A DNA stretch of 64,000 bases from Burkholderiaceae bacterium (GTDB lineage Bacteria > Pseudomonadota > Gammaproteobacteria > Burkholderiales > Burkholderiaceae_C). Positions 1 to 9,476 of the stretch are shown here, piece by piece. Made by a program: the position numbers and the translations under genes. The stretch spans positions 248,001 to 312,000 of the forward strand of contig JAHCKM010000001.1 in the NCBI GenBank assembly GCA_026125795.1, written 5' to 3'. Every line of letters begins with the position of its first letter. The first letter of the stretch is position 1. The notes below the pieces were generated by a model, which was given only the letters and a program-made list of their open reading frames with translations, ran no database searches and was not told where the DNA came from.

Positions 1-154
1 CGAGCGTCTTCACCGCCGACGGATGCAGCTTCATCCCGCGTCCGGCCGGTCGATCGGGTTGTGTCAGCACCAGAGCGATGTCATGGCGCGCTGCCAGCAG
101 GGCGTGCAGCGCCGTGGCAGCGAAGGGCGGCGTGCCTGCGAAGGCAAGCCTCAT
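1..154 (-). CDS. fmt: Methionyl-tRNA formyltransferase, N-terminal part (cut by window edge)
   Basis: Only the first 51 codons lie in the window, read from an ATG at 154 leftwards off the edge. The translation starts MRLAFAGTP and contains [13 protein letters not shown], both hallmarks of the formyl-THF-binding hydrolase/transferase fold of Fmt. The enzyme formylates initiator Met-tRNA using 10-formyl-THF. Its ATG overlaps the TGA of def (ATGA at 151-154), so the two genes are translationally coupled. The pairing fits their biology: Fmt adds the formyl group and Def removes it. The identification is firm despite the truncation. Confidence 0.93.
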   Translation of the reverse strand, partial: MRLAFAGTPPFAATALHALLAARHDIALVLTQPDRPAGRGMKLHPSAVKTL

Positions 155-675
155 ACCTTCTGTCGTTCCTGCTGCTCCTCGCGCGCCCGCTTGAGCATCT
201 TGGCGCGCACGCGGTCGCGCTTGAGCGGGCTCAGGTACTCGACGAACACCTTGCCGACGAGGTGATCCATCTCGTGCTGCACGCACACGGCGGTCAGACC
301 CTCAACCTCGCGTTCGAAGCGCTGGCCGGCGCGATCCAGCGCGGCCACCGTCACCGCGGCGTGGCGTTCGACCTTGTCGTAGATTTGAGGCACCGACAGG
401 CAGCCTTCTTCGCCCAGCACGCGCGCGTCGCTGCGCCACACCAGCTCGGGGTTGATCAACACCAGTGGTTGATCACGCTTCTCGGAGGTATCGATCACGA
501 TCACACGTTCGTGCACGTCGACCTGCGTCGCGGCCAGACCGATGCCTTCGGCGTCGTACATGGTCTCCAGCATGTCGCCGATGAGCTCGCGGATGCGCGC
601 GTCCACGGCGGCCACCGGCTTGGCGACCTTGTGCAGGCGAGGGTCTGGATAGCGCAGGATGTTCAGCAGGGCCAT
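151..675 (-). CDS. def: Peptide deformylase
   Basis: This is a 174-residue metalloenzyme that removes the N-formyl group from new proteins. All three family motifs are present: GIGLAATQ (about residues 45-51), EGCLSVP with metal ligand Cys92, and QHEMDH with ligands His134 and His138 and catalytic Glu135. The open frame extends 27 codons further upstream, but I chose the ATG at 675 because [14 protein letters not shown] is the normal family start. It is the first gene of a def-fmt operon and is divergent from the LysM gene across a 249-bp gap (676-924). In that gap I see only a weak promoter-like pair for the plus strand (TTGCGA at 782-787 and CAGAAT at 805-810, 17 bp apart). Confidence 0.97.
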   Translation of the reverse strand: MALLNILRYPDPRLHKVAKPVAAVDARIRELIGDMLETMYDAEGIGLAATQVDVHERVIVIDTSEKRDQPLVLINPELVWRSDARVLGEEGCLSVPQIYDKVERHAAVTVAALDRAGQRFEREVEGLTAVCVQHEMDHLVGKVFVEYLSPLKRDRVRAKMLKRAREEQQERQKV

Positions 676-924
676 CGGAGTCGAGGTGTACAGGTCGATA
701 CAGGGATGCCGCTTGTGGAGGGTGCACAACGGGCAAAGCCGTGATGGGCTCCACACGCCGGCGCGCCAGCGCCGGGTTTCATTGCGACATCAAGGGTTTA
801 TAGGCAGAATCTCCCGCGACGCATGAGCATTGTCGCGACTTCGCTCGCAGCTTTGAACTCATGCCGGCCAAGGCCTGGGACGCAGCCCGGATTTTGGCAT
901 TGCCAACCGCGGGAGAGCGCCCAC

Positions 925-2109
925 ATGAACCGAAGCGAGCAAGTTCACCGTCATCCACTCCGGCGGTTGTCCCCGTGGATTGGCGCGGCGCTTGCCGTCA
1001 TGGCTTCTGCACCGGCATTGGCGGTGAACTATCCAGTCACCGACGAGATGCGCAACACCGCCAACCAGGTCGCCCAGGCTGGCGTGCCGCTGAGCGAGCT
1101 GGCGCCGAACGCACCCGACTCGCACACCGTCGTGCGTGGCGACACGCTGTGGGACATCTCCAAGCTCTTTCTGCGCTCACCGTGGCGCTGGCCCGAGCTC
1201 TGGGGCATGAACCTCGATCAGATCAGAAACCCGCATCTGATCTATCCAGGCCAGGTGTTGCACCTGGTGAAGGTGGGCGATCGCGCGACGCTGCGCGTCG
1301 GCCAGCCGGTGGGTACCACCGACAGCGGCAACGTCGTCAAGCTTTCGCCTCGCGTGCGCGCCGAGACGCTCGACAACGGCGCGATTCCTTCGATCCCGCT
1401 GCATCTGATCGGCCCCTTCCTCAACGAGGCGGTGGTGTTCAACACCAACGAGTTGGCTGCCGCACCGCGCATCGTGGCATCGCAAGAGGGCCGCGTGCTG
1501 CTGTCGCGCGGTGAGACCGCGTACGTGCGCGGCGACCTCAAGGGCAACCGCGACTTCCGAGTGTTCCGTGAAGCGGTTCCGCTCAGGGACCCGGACTCCG
1601 CGGAGGTCCTGGGTTATGAAGCGCGCTACGTCGGCACTGCCGAGTTCGTGCGCGACGGCGGGCTGCAGGCCTCGCTCGACGGCAAGAGCGCACAGATCGT
1701 CCCGGCCACATTCAAGATGACCAGCATCCGCCAGGAGGCCGGTGTCGGCGACCGCTTGGCGCCGGTGCCGCAGCGCGACTACGCCGCCTATGTGCCTCAC
1801 GCGCCCTCGCAGCCGATCAAGGGCCGCATCATCACCATCTACGGCGAGGCGATCTCGGCCGGGCAAAACCAGATCGTCACGATCAATCGCGGCACCAAGG
1901 ACGGCGTCGAGCGCGGTCATGTGATGGCACTGTGGCGCGACGGGGCGCGCGTGCCCGACATCACCGACGCGGCCAAACCGCTGATGAAGCTGCCCGACGA
2001 GCGCATCGGCACGCTGTTTGTGTTCCGCGTGTTTGATCGCGTGTCCTACGCGCTGATCATCCAGTCGGAAGACCCGGTTAAGCCGGGCGATCGTTTCAGC
2101 CAGCCCTGA
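925..2109 (+). CDS. Exported LysM-domain protein
   Basis: The product is a 394-residue secreted protein. A signal peptide runs to about residue 33 (basic n-region, then an Ala-rich core ending ALA). One LysM domain follows at about 67-114 (SHTVVRGDTLWDISK, then PELWGMN and HLIYPGQVLHL), and about 280 residues have no recognisable domain. LysM binds peptidoglycan glycan strands, so a periplasmic cell-wall role is likely; no catalytic domain is visible. I chose the ATG at 925 because it opens directly on the signal peptide; an in-frame ATG at 823 would add 34 residues that look non-coding. It sits 22 bp ahead of dprA, a neighbour pair common in Burkholderiales. Confidence 0.85.
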   Translation: MNRSEQVHRHPLRRLSPWIGAALAVMASAPALAVNYPVTDEMRNTANQVAQAGVPLSELAPNAPDSHTVVRGDTLWDISKLFLRSPWRWPELWGMNLDQIRNPHLIYPGQVLHLVKVGDRATLRVGQPVGTTDSGNVVKLSPRVRAETLDNGAIPSIPLHLIGPFLNEAVVFNTNELAAAPRIVASQEGRVLLSRGETAYVRGDLKGNRDFRVFREAVPLRDPDSAEVLGYEARYVGTAEFVRDGGLQASLDGKSAQIVPATFKMTSIRQEAGVGDRLAPVPQRDYAAYVPHAPSQPIKGRIITIYGEAISAGQNQIVTINRGTKDGVERGHVMALWRDGARVPDITDAAKPLMKLPDERIGTLFVFRVFDRVSYALIIQSEDPVKPGDRFSQP

Positions 2110-2131
2110 GTCTCGGAGCGCAGCCACGCGC

Positions 2132-3259
2132 ATGGCGGCGCGCGACGCCGGCGATCTCGCGGCGTGGCTGCGGCTCGTGCTGACGCCCGGCATCGGTCGT
2201 GTCGCCGGACGCGCATTGCTGACGGTTTTCGGTCCGCCGCAATCCGTCTTCGATGCGTCGCCGGCGCAACGAAGGGACTGCGTCGGCGCCGAACTGGCCG
2301 ATGCGCTGAGTGCAGAGCCGGCGGCACTGGCCCCAACGCTGGCCAAGCTGCGCAGCTGGCTCGACGCCGAGGCCGCACGCGATTGGCTGGCGCTGGACGA
2401 TCCGCGCTATCCGCAGGCGCTGTTGCAGATCCCGGACCCGCCGCTGCTGCTCTACACGATGGGTCGCACCGAGCTACTCAACACGCCGTGCATCGCCATC
2501 GTGGGAAGCCGCAACCCGACGCCGCAAGGCGCCGACAACGCCCGAGCTTTTGCCGAACACCTGGGGCGCGCAGGCCTGACGATCGTGTCGGGCATGGCGC
2601 TCGGCATCGACGGTGCCGCCCACAGCGGCGCACTGGCCGGCGGTGCCGGCACGATCGCCGTGGTCGGCACGGGCCTGGACCGCGTATACCCTCGCGCGCA
2701 CCGGGCATTGGCGCACCAGATTGCCGAACGCGGCCTGATCGTCAGCGAGTTCGACCTCGGCACCGAATCGTTGGCGGCCAACTTTCCGCAACGCAACCGC
2801 ATCATCGCCGGGCTCAGTCTGGGCACTCTGGTGGTGGAAGCCGCGTTGGAATCGGGCTCATTGATCACCGCCCGCTTCGCGGTCGATGCCGGACGCGACG
2901 TGTTCGCGATCCCCGGATCGATCCACTCGCCGCAGTCGCGCGGTTGTCATGCGTTGATCAAGCAGGGCGCCAAGCTGGTCGACGACGTGCGTGACGTGCT
3001 CGAAGAGCTGCGCTGGCCATCGCTGTTTCCCGGCGCAGCTTCGTCCGAGCCAACACCGAGCGCCGCTGAGGCCCAAAACGAGCCTACGCCCGATCCGTTG
3101 CTGACGGCGATGGGCTACGACCCGGTGGATCTCGATCAGTTGCAGGGACGCACCGGCTGGCCGGCTGCCCAACTCAGTGCGCGACTGCTCGAACTCGAAC
3201 TGCTGGGCCATGTGGCCCGGCTGGCCGGCGGACGCTACCAGCGCACGGGCCGGGGGTGA
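2132..3259 (+). CDS. dprA: DNA-processing protein A (natural transformation)
   Basis: This 375-residue protein binds incoming single-stranded DNA and loads RecA during natural transformation. It has an N-terminal helical region with a TPGIGRVAG helix-hairpin-helix-like segment. A Rossmann-type DprA/Smf core starts near residue 118 (IVGSRNPTPQG, then SGMALGIDGAAH, GTGLDRVYP, FPQRNRIIAGLS and GSLITARFA). A C-terminal winged-helix domain lies at about 322-370. All expected blocks are present, so the gene looks intact. It lies between the LysM gene and smg. In many relatives topA follows smg; here DUF1631 does instead. Confidence 0.96.
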   Translation: MAARDAGDLAAWLRLVLTPGIGRVAGRALLTVFGPPQSVFDASPAQRRDCVGAELADALSAEPAALAPTLAKLRSWLDAEAARDWLALDDPRYPQALLQIPDPPLLLYTMGRTELLNTPCIAIVGSRNPTPQGADNARAFAEHLGRAGLTIVSGMALGIDGAAHSGALAGGAGTIAVVGTGLDRVYPRAHRALAHQIAERGLIVSEFDLGTESLAANFPQRNRIIAGLSLGTLVVEAALESGSLITARFAVDAGRDVFAIPGSIHSPQSRGCHALIKQGAKLVDDVRDVLEELRWPSLFPGAASSEPTPSAAEAQNEPTPDPLLTAMGYDPVDLDQLQGRTGWPAAQLSARLLELELLGHVARLAGGRYQRTGRG

Positions 3260-3322
3260 GGCGACCGGCAAGACCCGCACGAGCGTGCGGTCAAACGCCC
3301 TTCGCGAATCGGCGGGCATGCA

Positions 3323-3352
3323 GTCCCGGCTGCCGGGACCCTCGGGTATAGT
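3323..3352 (+). promoter_or_regulatory. Candidate smg promoter with a palindrome over the -35 region
   Basis: A -10-like TATAGT lies at 3347-3352, only 7 nt before the smg ATG at 3360. Immediately upstream is a perfect inverted repeat, GTCCCGG-CTG-CCGGGAC (3323-3339), covering the place where a -35 box would sit. It could be an operator, or a stem ending dprA transcripts. No T-run follows the stem. No -35 consensus is visible. Confidence 0.35.
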
Positions 3353-3359
3353 CGTTCTC

Positions 3360-3812
3360 ATGTTCGACGTCCTGGTGTATCTGTACGAGAACTATTGGCG
3401 GCCTGATGCCTGTCCGGATCACGAACAGCTGACGCGCAAGTTGTCGGCGGTGGGCTTCGAAAGCGAAGAGATCGAAGATGCACTGACATGGCTCGACGGG
3501 CTTGCGCAAGGAGTCCGCTCCGAAGCCCAGGCGCAATCGGCTCATGGCATGCGCGTCTACACCGACGCCGAACGCGACATGCTTGGGGACGAATCGATCG
3601 CCTTCATCAGCTTTCTCGAATCGTCGGGTGTGCTCGCGCCCGCGATGCGCGAGATGGTGCTTGACCGTGCCAAGGCGGTCGGCAACACGCCGATCGATCT
3701 CGATGACCTGAAGGTGATCGTGCTGATGGTGTTCTGGAGCCTGGGCGAGGAGCCCGACGCGTTGATCCTCGACGAGCTTTCGCTCAGCCCCGAGCAGCGC
3801 TCGATCCACTAG
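3360..3812 (+). CDS. smg: Smg/DUF494 family protein
   Basis: The product is 150 residues and belongs to the Smg (DUF494) family found beside dprA and topA in proteobacteria. Its biochemical role is unknown. It starts MFDVLVYLYENYWRP, the typical family N-terminus. The family's helical, acid-rich organisation is clear (GFESEEIEDALTWL, FLESSGVLAPAMREMV and DDLKVIVLMVFWSLG). I chose the ATG at 3360 over upstream in-frame starts because the preceding 61 codons match nothing. No Shine-Dalgarno sequence is visible and a -10-like box lies 7 nt upstream, so the mRNA may be leaderless. Confidence 0.93.
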   Translation: MFDVLVYLYENYWRPDACPDHEQLTRKLSAVGFESEEIEDALTWLDGLAQGVRSEAQAQSAHGMRVYTDAERDMLGDESIAFISFLESSGVLAPAMREMVLDRAKAVGNTPIDLDDLKVIVLMVFWSLGEEPDALILDELSLSPEQRSIH

Positions 3813-3878
3813 CCCGCTTTGGGCGACCGGCGCTGCGCGACGTGAGCCTGCGCCGAAGCGACGACCTGGCGGCCGTTC

Positions 3879-6167
3879 TCAGTTCAGCAACCGCGACGGG
3901 TCGGCATCGAGCTTGGCCAATGCGGTACGCGTGGCGCGCACGGTGAGCGACTCTTCCTGCGCCGGCAACAGCAACCCGGCCTGCAGGAATGCGGCGAGCC
4001 GCTGCTGCTGGAACAAAACGCAGCGGCCCTGCGGCGTGACGAAAAGCGACAGCTGCTTGCGCAGTCCCTGCCATGCCAATTGCACCGCCTCGTTGCGGTT
4101 GCGGTAATCGAGCATGTACCAGCTGCCCACCTGCAGCTCGCGCGCCCATTGCACCATCGCCGGCGTCGGCATCGACCCGCCTTCGCCCACAACCTCGATC
4201 TCGGAGCTTTCGTGACCCGATAGATCGAGCACCATCGACTCGTCGATGTGCACGTTGTCGGCGTCGGGCAGGAGCTCCTCCAGCGACTCAAGCCGTTCGG
4301 TGAGGTCGTCGAGGCGATCGTTGGTGATGATCGCTGCCTTGGCGGTGAACGCCGCGGCCAGCGAGTTGTTGAGCGTCTGGATCTGTTCGTCCTGCTTCTC
4401 GGCGCTCATTCCCGCCGAAGCCATGCCGTCGCGCAGCGTCTTGAGCAGCGGCGGGAGACGGCGCAGCACCTCGGCACGCTCCTCACGCGTGACCTTGGCG
4501 CCGGCCGACCAGATGACCTCGGTGGCCGCCTTCTTCATGGCTTTGGTCTGCTCGGCCTGGGCGCCGTACCGCACCGCGGTGGTGGCCAGCACGTCGGCCC
4601 ACACCTGGAACAGGAACTGCCGCACCTCTTCCTGCACCGGCATCTCGTTGAGCATCTTGCGCAGCTCGATCGTGTACTGGATCGCCAGCGTCTCGCGCTG
4701 CTCGATCTGCTGCGCCAGCGACACGCCCTTGCGCGTGGCCTCGTTCTCGTTCTTGAAGAAGTGCTCGAGGAACTTCTCGAACTCCACCAGCACGGTCTGG
4801 AACACGCGGCGGCCGGTGTCGGGATAGGCCTCGACCACCTGCACCACGCGCTTGACCTCCTTGCTCAAGGCCTCGCCCGAGTTCTCGTTCTGCGACGTGT
4901 CGAAGCCCATCACGCAGGCGCCCATGCGGTCGATCAGGCGCCGCGCGGGGTGATCGATGGTGGCGAAGAAGTCGGGTTCGCTGACCGCGACGCGCAGCAC
5001 CGGCATCTGCAGTCGCGCGAACCACACGCGGATTGATGCCGGAATCCGATCCTCGGTCAGGATCGACTGGAACATCATCGCGACGATTTCGATCGTCGCG
5101 CGCTCCACTGGCGTGGTGGCCGCCTGCTTGAGCGCCTGCTTGCGCTGCTGCAGCTCGGCCAGCAGCTGCGGCGTGCTCACGGCGACGGCTTCGCCGCCGC
5201 TGCGTGGTGCCACGCGCTGCTGCACTCCGATCTGGGCGTTGTTGATCGCCTCGGCCAGCACCGGCGACACCGGCTTCATCTGGGCGGTGTCGCCGAAACC
5301 CGGCAGCTGCCGGCCCACCAGCTTGTTGAGCCGGCTGAGGATCTCGCCGGAGTTCTCGCGCCGCAACGGGCCGGCGCGCGTCATCAGGCGCGTTTCGTCG
5401 CCGACGCCGCCGCGTCCACCGCTGATATGGCCGCGCACCGAAGTGGTCAAGCCGTCGGTGGGGTTGGCTCCGAGCGCCCCGGAGAACATGCCGCCCACGC
5501 TGACGCCGCGCGAGCGCCGAATGAGAGGCCGCAGGTCGATCTCAGGCAGCACGCGGTGTTCGATCAGCCAGCGATTGGCCTCGTGGTAAGCCTCCTCGAC
5601 GATGTGGGCGAGCTCGTCGTGCAACACCGCCTGCAGCTCGCGCCAGCCGTCGAGGCTCATGCCCGACGTGCGCCAAGCATCGAGCACGACTCGCGCCAAT
5701 ACGTGTGCGCGCACCATGTCATGGGAGTCGAGTTCGGAGCGCCGTTCCAGCGACGACAGGCGCGATCGCAGGTCCGCGAACTCCCAAGACGCCTTGTCCA
5801 TCACTGCCAGCGCCAGGCGCGACGTGAGGATTTCACGCTCGATCGTGTCGTCGTCCACCAATGACAGGCCGCCCGATCCCGACCCCGGAGGCGGCAGATC
5901 CGACGCCCGGGCCGCCGACATCGACTGCCCGAGGGCCTGATAGACGCCATCGGCGATGCGATGCTGCCAGGCGCGGCAGCCGCTTTCCAGCGCCTTGAAC
6001 AGATCGCGCCGCATCAGCGCCACCGCCGGAACCGCCGGCTTGTCGAGCAGGCCACGCGCGGTGTCGAGCACCGCAGTGGACAACGCCGGCAGCGCCGCGA
6101 CCAGGTGATCGCCATACAGCCGTCGGGCCTGTTGGGCGAGATGGCTGGACGCAGCGCCGGCGAGCAT
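3879..6167 (-). CDS. DUF1631 family protein
   Basis: This is a 762-residue, soluble-looking, mostly helical protein of the DUF1631 family, which is widespread in beta- and gammaproteobacteria. Some database entries wrongly call it thymidine phosphorylase. I see no signal peptide or membrane segment. The C-terminal region (about 680-740, WYMLDYRNRNEAVQL, then LSLFVTPQGRCVLFQ) resembles the compact beta domain seen at the end of these proteins. The function is unknown; links to c-di-GMP signalling have been suggested for related families, but nothing here proves one. A TAGAGT -10-like hexamer at 6194-6199 (minus), overlapping the secF stop region, could give it its own promoter. It is convergent with smg. 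Confidence 0.85.
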   Translation of the reverse strand: MLAGAASSHLAQQARRLYGDHLVAALPALSTAVLDTARGLLDKPAVPAVALMRRDLFKALESGCRAWQHRIADGVYQALGQSMSAARASDLPPPGSGSGGLSLVDDDTIEREILTSRLALAVMDKASWEFADLRSRLSSLERRSELDSHDMVRAHVLARVVLDAWRTSGMSLDGWRELQAVLHDELAHIVEEAYHEANRWLIEHRVLPEIDLRPLIRRSRGVSVGGMFSGALGANPTDGLTTSVRGHISGGRGGVGDETRLMTRAGPLRRENSGEILSRLNKLVGRQLPGFGDTAQMKPVSPVLAEAINNAQIGVQQRVAPRSGGEAVAVSTPQLLAELQQRKQALKQAATTPVERATIEIVAMMFQSILTEDRIPASIRVWFARLQMPVLRVAVSEPDFFATIDHPARRLIDRMGACVMGFDTSQNENSGEALSKEVKRVVQVVEAYPDTGRRVFQTVLVEFEKFLEHFFKNENEATRKGVSLAQQIEQRETLAIQYTIELRKMLNEMPVQEEVRQFLFQVWADVLATTAVRYGAQAEQTKAMKKAATEVIWSAGAKVTREERAEVLRRLPPLLKTLRDGMASAGMSAEKQDEQIQTLNNSLAAAFTAKAAIITNDRLDDLTERLESLEELLPDADNVHIDESMVLDLSGHESSEIEVVGEGGSMPTPAMVQWARELQVGSWYMLDYRNRNEAVQLAWQGLRKQLSLFVTPQGRCVLFQQQRLAAFLQAGLLLPAQEESLTVRATRTALAKLDADPSRLLN

Positions 6168-6196
6168 GAGGTGATGCGAGTAGGGGCCGGACTACT

Positions 6197-7225
6197 CTAC
6201 ACCACGGCACCCGCGTTAGGGTCGTTGGGATCCCGGTCCTTGCTGCCGGCGCGGACCAAATCCTCGCGTTTGACTCCCAGCCACATGGCGATCGCCGCCG
6301 CCACGAAAACGGACGAATAGATCCCGAACAGGATGCCGATGGTCAGCGCGATTGCGAAATAGTGCAGCGTCGGACCACCGAACAGCAGCATGGACAGCAC
6401 CATCATTTGAGTCGATCCGTGCGTGATGATGGTGCGGCTCATCGTGCTGGTGATCGCGTGGTCGATCACCTCGCGCGTCGTCATCTTTCGATACCTGCGA
6501 AACGCCTCGCGAATGCGGTCGAAGATGACCACCGACTCGTTGACCGAGTAGCCCAGGACCGCCAGCACCGCCGCCAGCACGGCGAGCGAAAACTCCCACT
6601 GAAAGTACGCGAAGAAGCCAAGGATGATCACCACGTCGTGCAGGTTGGCGAGGATGGCGGCGACCGAGAACTTCCACTCGAAGCGGAAGGCCAGATAGGC
6701 CATGATGCCGAGCACGACGAAGGCGAGGGCCTTCAAGCCGTCCCAGTACAGCTCGGCGCCGACCGCCGGCCCGACAAACTCGGTGCGCGACAACCTCACC
6801 GGTTCACCGCCGCTGGCCACGCACGCCTGACGGCTCGCTTGATCGGCCTGTGCGGCGCTGCCGCGTTGTTCCAGCTTGCCGCCTTCGGCGCTGCACAGCG
6901 TTTCGAACACGCGCGCCGCGACGTCGCTCTGTTTCATGTCGCCGCGGATCGGCAGCCGGATCAGCACGTCGCGTGACGTGCCGAAGTTCTGCACCTGCAC
7001 CTCGCCGAATCCCATCGATTCGACCGCGCCGCGCACCTTGTTGATGTCCGCCGTCTGCTCGTAAGCCACTTCGAGCACCGTGCCGCCGGTGAACTCGATC
7101 GACAGGTGCAGACCGCGTGTGACCAGGAAGAACACCGCGGCGGCGAAGGTCAGGAACGAGATGACGTTGAACACCAACGCATGGCGCATGAACGGGATGT
7201 CACGCTGGATCCTGAAGAACTCCAT
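6197..7225 (-). CDS. secF: Protein translocase subunit SecF
   Basis: The 342-residue inner-membrane protein is half of the SecDF complex, which uses the proton gradient to complete translocation of exported proteins. It has an N-terminal membrane segment (about 15-35), the family block LSIEFTGGTVLEV, a periplasmic P4-type domain and then five membrane segments. These include the conserved GYSVNESVVIFDRIRE, whose Asp/Arg pair lies at the proton path. A GGGAG Shine-Dalgarno lies 6 nt before the ATG. The gene follows secD after 10 bp. E. coli SecF is about 323 residues, so the length fits. Confidence 0.97.
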   Translation of the reverse strand: MEFFRIQRDIPFMRHALVFNVISFLTFAAAVFFLVTRGLHLSIEFTGGTVLEVAYEQTADINKVRGAVESMGFGEVQVQNFGTSRDVLIRLPIRGDMKQSDVAARVFETLCSAEGGKLEQRGSAAQADQASRQACVASGGEPVRLSRTEFVGPAVGAELYWDGLKALAFVVLGIMAYLAFRFEWKFSVAAILANLHDVVIILGFFAYFQWEFSLAVLAAVLAVLGYSVNESVVIFDRIREAFRRYRKMTTREVIDHAITSTMSRTIITHGSTQMMVLSMLLFGGPTLHYFAIALTIGILFGIYSSVFVAAAIAMWLGVKREDLVRAGSKDRDPNDPNAGAVV

Positions 7226-7235
7226 GCGTGCTCCC

Positions 7236-9110
7236 TCAGCCTTGGGCCGGCGGCGTTGCAGCCTGCGGGCGCCACACCTGGCCGATCGACACGCTCTTCA
7301 ACCGCTTCTGGCGGCCATACCAGAGGTTGACCAGCCCGCGCGAGAACAGCACCGCCGAGAACATCGACGTCAGGATGCCGATGCAGTGCACCACCGCGAA
7401 GCCGCGCACCGGTCCGGAGCCGAAGGCCAGCAGCGCGATGCCGGCGATCAGCGTGGTGACGTTGGAGTCGAGGATCGTGGCCCAGGCTCGTTCATAACCG
7501 GCGTGGATCGCCGCCTGCGGCGCGGCGCCGCCGCGCAGTTCTTCGCGCACGCGCTCGTTGATCAGCACGTTGGCGTCGATCGCCATGCCGAGCGTCAGCG
7601 CGATGGCCGCGATGCCCGGCAACGTCAGCGTGGCCTGCAGCATCGACAGCACCGCGACCAGCAGAAACAGGTTGAACGCGAGCGCCAGCGTCGAGAACAC
7701 GCCGAACAGCAGGTAGTACGCGCACATGAACACGGCGATCGCCGCGAAGCCGTAGGTGACGCTGGCGAAACCCTTGTCGATGTTGTCCTTGCCCAGGCTG
7801 GGGCCGATCGTGCGCTCCTCGATGATCTCCATCGGCGCGGCGAGACCGCCGGCGCGCAACAGCAGCGCGAGGTCGTTGGCGGCCTCGGTCGTGCCCATGC
7901 CGGTGATCTGGAACTGGTTGCCGAATTCGCCCTGGATGCGGGCGACGGTCAACACCTCGCCCTTGTTCTTCTCGAACAGGATCGCGGCCATGAAGTTGCC
8001 GACGTTGTTGCGCGTCATCTCCAGCATGCGGCGGCCGCCCTTGCTGTCGAGCGTGACCGACACCGCCGGCTGGTTGTACTGGTCGGGCCGCGGCTGCGCA
8101 TCGGTCAGCATGTCGCCCGATGCCACCACCTCGCGGTGCACGATCACCGGGGCGCCGCGGCCGACGCCGAAACGCTCGCGGCCGAAGGGGACGGGTCCCG
8201 AGCCGTCGAGCGCGGCACGCGCCTCGGCCGACATGTCGGCCAGGCGAAACTCCAGGTTGGCGGTGCGGCCGATGATGTCCTTGGCTTTGGCGGTGTCCTG
8301 CACGCCGGGCAGTTGCACCACGACGCGATCGGCGCCCTGCTGCTGGATTACCGGCTCCGCGACGCCGAGTTCGTTGACCCGGTTGTGCAGCGTGGTGATG
8401 TTCTGCTGCAGCGCCTGCTCCTGCACGCGCCGCGCCGCCTCCGGCTTCAACGTGCCGGTCAGTTTGAACTCCGAGCCGTCGGCCCCTTCGGCCCACTGCA
8501 GGTCGGCCATCTGATCGGCCAGCAGCGTCTGCGCCTGCGCCAGCACCGCGCGGTCGCGAAAGCGGATCGTCAGCACCTCCCCGTCGCGCACGATGCCGGC
8601 ATGCCGGATGCCCTTGTCGCGCAGCAGGCTGCGCAGGTCGCCGGCATACGACTCGGCTTTCTTCGACAGCGCGGCGCGCATGTCGACCTGCATCAGAAAG
8701 TGCACGCCGCCGCGCAGGTCAAGCCCGAGGTACATCGGCAGCGCACGCAGCTTGGCAAGCCATGCCGGCGAGCGCGACAGCAGGTTCAGCGCGACGATGT
8801 AGCTAGGATCGTTCGGATCCGGGTTCAGTGCGCGCGAGATCGCGTCTTTCGCCCGGATCTGCGTGTCGGTGTCGATGAACCGCGCCTTCGCGGACGTGCC
8901 CTCGAACTGGACGAAGTCGGCCTTGATGTTTGCCGCACTAAGCGCACTCTCGATGCGCGGCACGATCGATGCATCGAGCTTCAGAGTCGCCTTGCCGCTC
9001 GACACCTGCACCGCGGGTGCCTCGCCATAGAAGTTGGGCAGCGTGTACAGCAATCCCACCACCAGCGCGAACGCCAGCAGCAGGTACTTCCACAGCGGGT
9101 AGCGGTTCAT
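7236..9110 (-). CDS. secD: Protein translocase subunit SecD
   Basis: The 624-residue partner of SecF begins MNRYPLWKYLLLAF with a first membrane segment at about 8-25. The large periplasmic P1 domain includes LGLDLRGGVHFLMQVD. The C-terminal six-helix RND-like bundle contains GMAIDANVLINERVREE, the D-A-N-V motif whose Asp is needed for proton-driven function. The order yajC-secD-secF with short spacers indicates one operon. In many betaproteobacteria tgt and queA precede yajC; here a thioredoxin gene is upstream instead. Confidence 0.98.
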   Translation of the reverse strand: MNRYPLWKYLLLAFALVVGLLYTLPNFYGEAPAVQVSSGKATLKLDASIVPRIESALSAANIKADFVQFEGTSAKARFIDTDTQIRAKDAISRALNPDPNDPSYIVALNLLSRSPAWLAKLRALPMYLGLDLRGGVHFLMQVDMRAALSKKAESYAGDLRSLLRDKGIRHAGIVRDGEVLTIRFRDRAVLAQAQTLLADQMADLQWAEGADGSEFKLTGTLKPEAARRVQEQALQQNITTLHNRVNELGVAEPVIQQQGADRVVVQLPGVQDTAKAKDIIGRTANLEFRLADMSAEARAALDGSGPVPFGRERFGVGRGAPVIVHREVVASGDMLTDAQPRPDQYNQPAVSVTLDSKGGRRMLEMTRNNVGNFMAAILFEKNKGEVLTVARIQGEFGNQFQITGMGTTEAANDLALLLRAGGLAAPMEIIEERTIGPSLGKDNIDKGFASVTYGFAAIAVFMCAYYLLFGVFSTLALAFNLFLLVAVLSMLQATLTLPGIAAIALTLGMAIDANVLINERVREELRGGAAPQAAIHAGYERAWATILDSNVTTLIAGIALLAFGSGPVRGFAVVHCIGILTSMFSAVLFSRGLVNLWYGRQKRLKSVSIGQVWRPQAATPPAQG

Positions 9111-9120
9111 TCGCCGGCTG

Positions 9121-9450
9121 TCACTTCAGCGTGCCCTTCGGCAGCACCTGGACGATTGACGTGCGCTGCACCTGCAACTCGACGCCGTTGGCCACCTCCA
9201 CGTGCAGATAGGTCTCGCCGAGCTTGGATACGCGCCCGAGCACGCCGCCGGCGGTGACGACCTCGTCGCCCTTGGCGAGCGCCTCGACCATGGCCTTGTG
9301 TTCTTTCTGACGCTTCATCTGCGGCCTGATCATGATGAAGTACAGCACCACGAACATCAGCACCAGCGGCAGCAGGCTGAGCAGGCTCGATTCGGTGCCG
9401 CCGCCGCTGGGGGCGGGCGCTGTCTGTGCGTAGGCTTGCGAGATGATCAC
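9121..9450 (-). CDS. yajC: Preprotein translocase accessory subunit YajC
   Basis: This is a 109-residue small membrane protein that associates with SecDF and SecYEG. It has one membrane segment (about 22-42, SLLSLLPLVLMFVVLYFIMI) followed by the family block RPQMKRQKEHKAMVEAL and a C-terminal beta region (KGDEVVTAGGVLGRV). It starts with GTG at 9450, supported by AAGGAA at 9458-9463, 7 nt upstream. It is the first gene of yajC-secD-secF. Confidence 0.96.
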   Translation of the reverse strand: MIISQAYAQTAPAPSGGGTESSLLSLLPLVLMFVVLYFIMIRPQMKRQKEHKAMVEALAKGDEVVTAGGVLGRVSKLGETYLHVEVANGVELQVQRTSIVQVLPKGTLK

Positions 9451-9476
9451 GGCGCTCTTCCTTTGTTGTCGTCAGC

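Noticed and set aside
782-810. Promoter-like pair TTGCGA/CAGAAT before the LysM gene
   Set aside because: Spacing is 17 bp but each box matches consensus at only four of six positions; too weak to list as a feature.
7080-9257. A 725-codon plus-strand frame opposite secD and secF
   Set aside because: It mirrors the third-position GC bias of secD/secF, shows His/Arg/Gln-rich sequence without motifs, and the true genes are certain.
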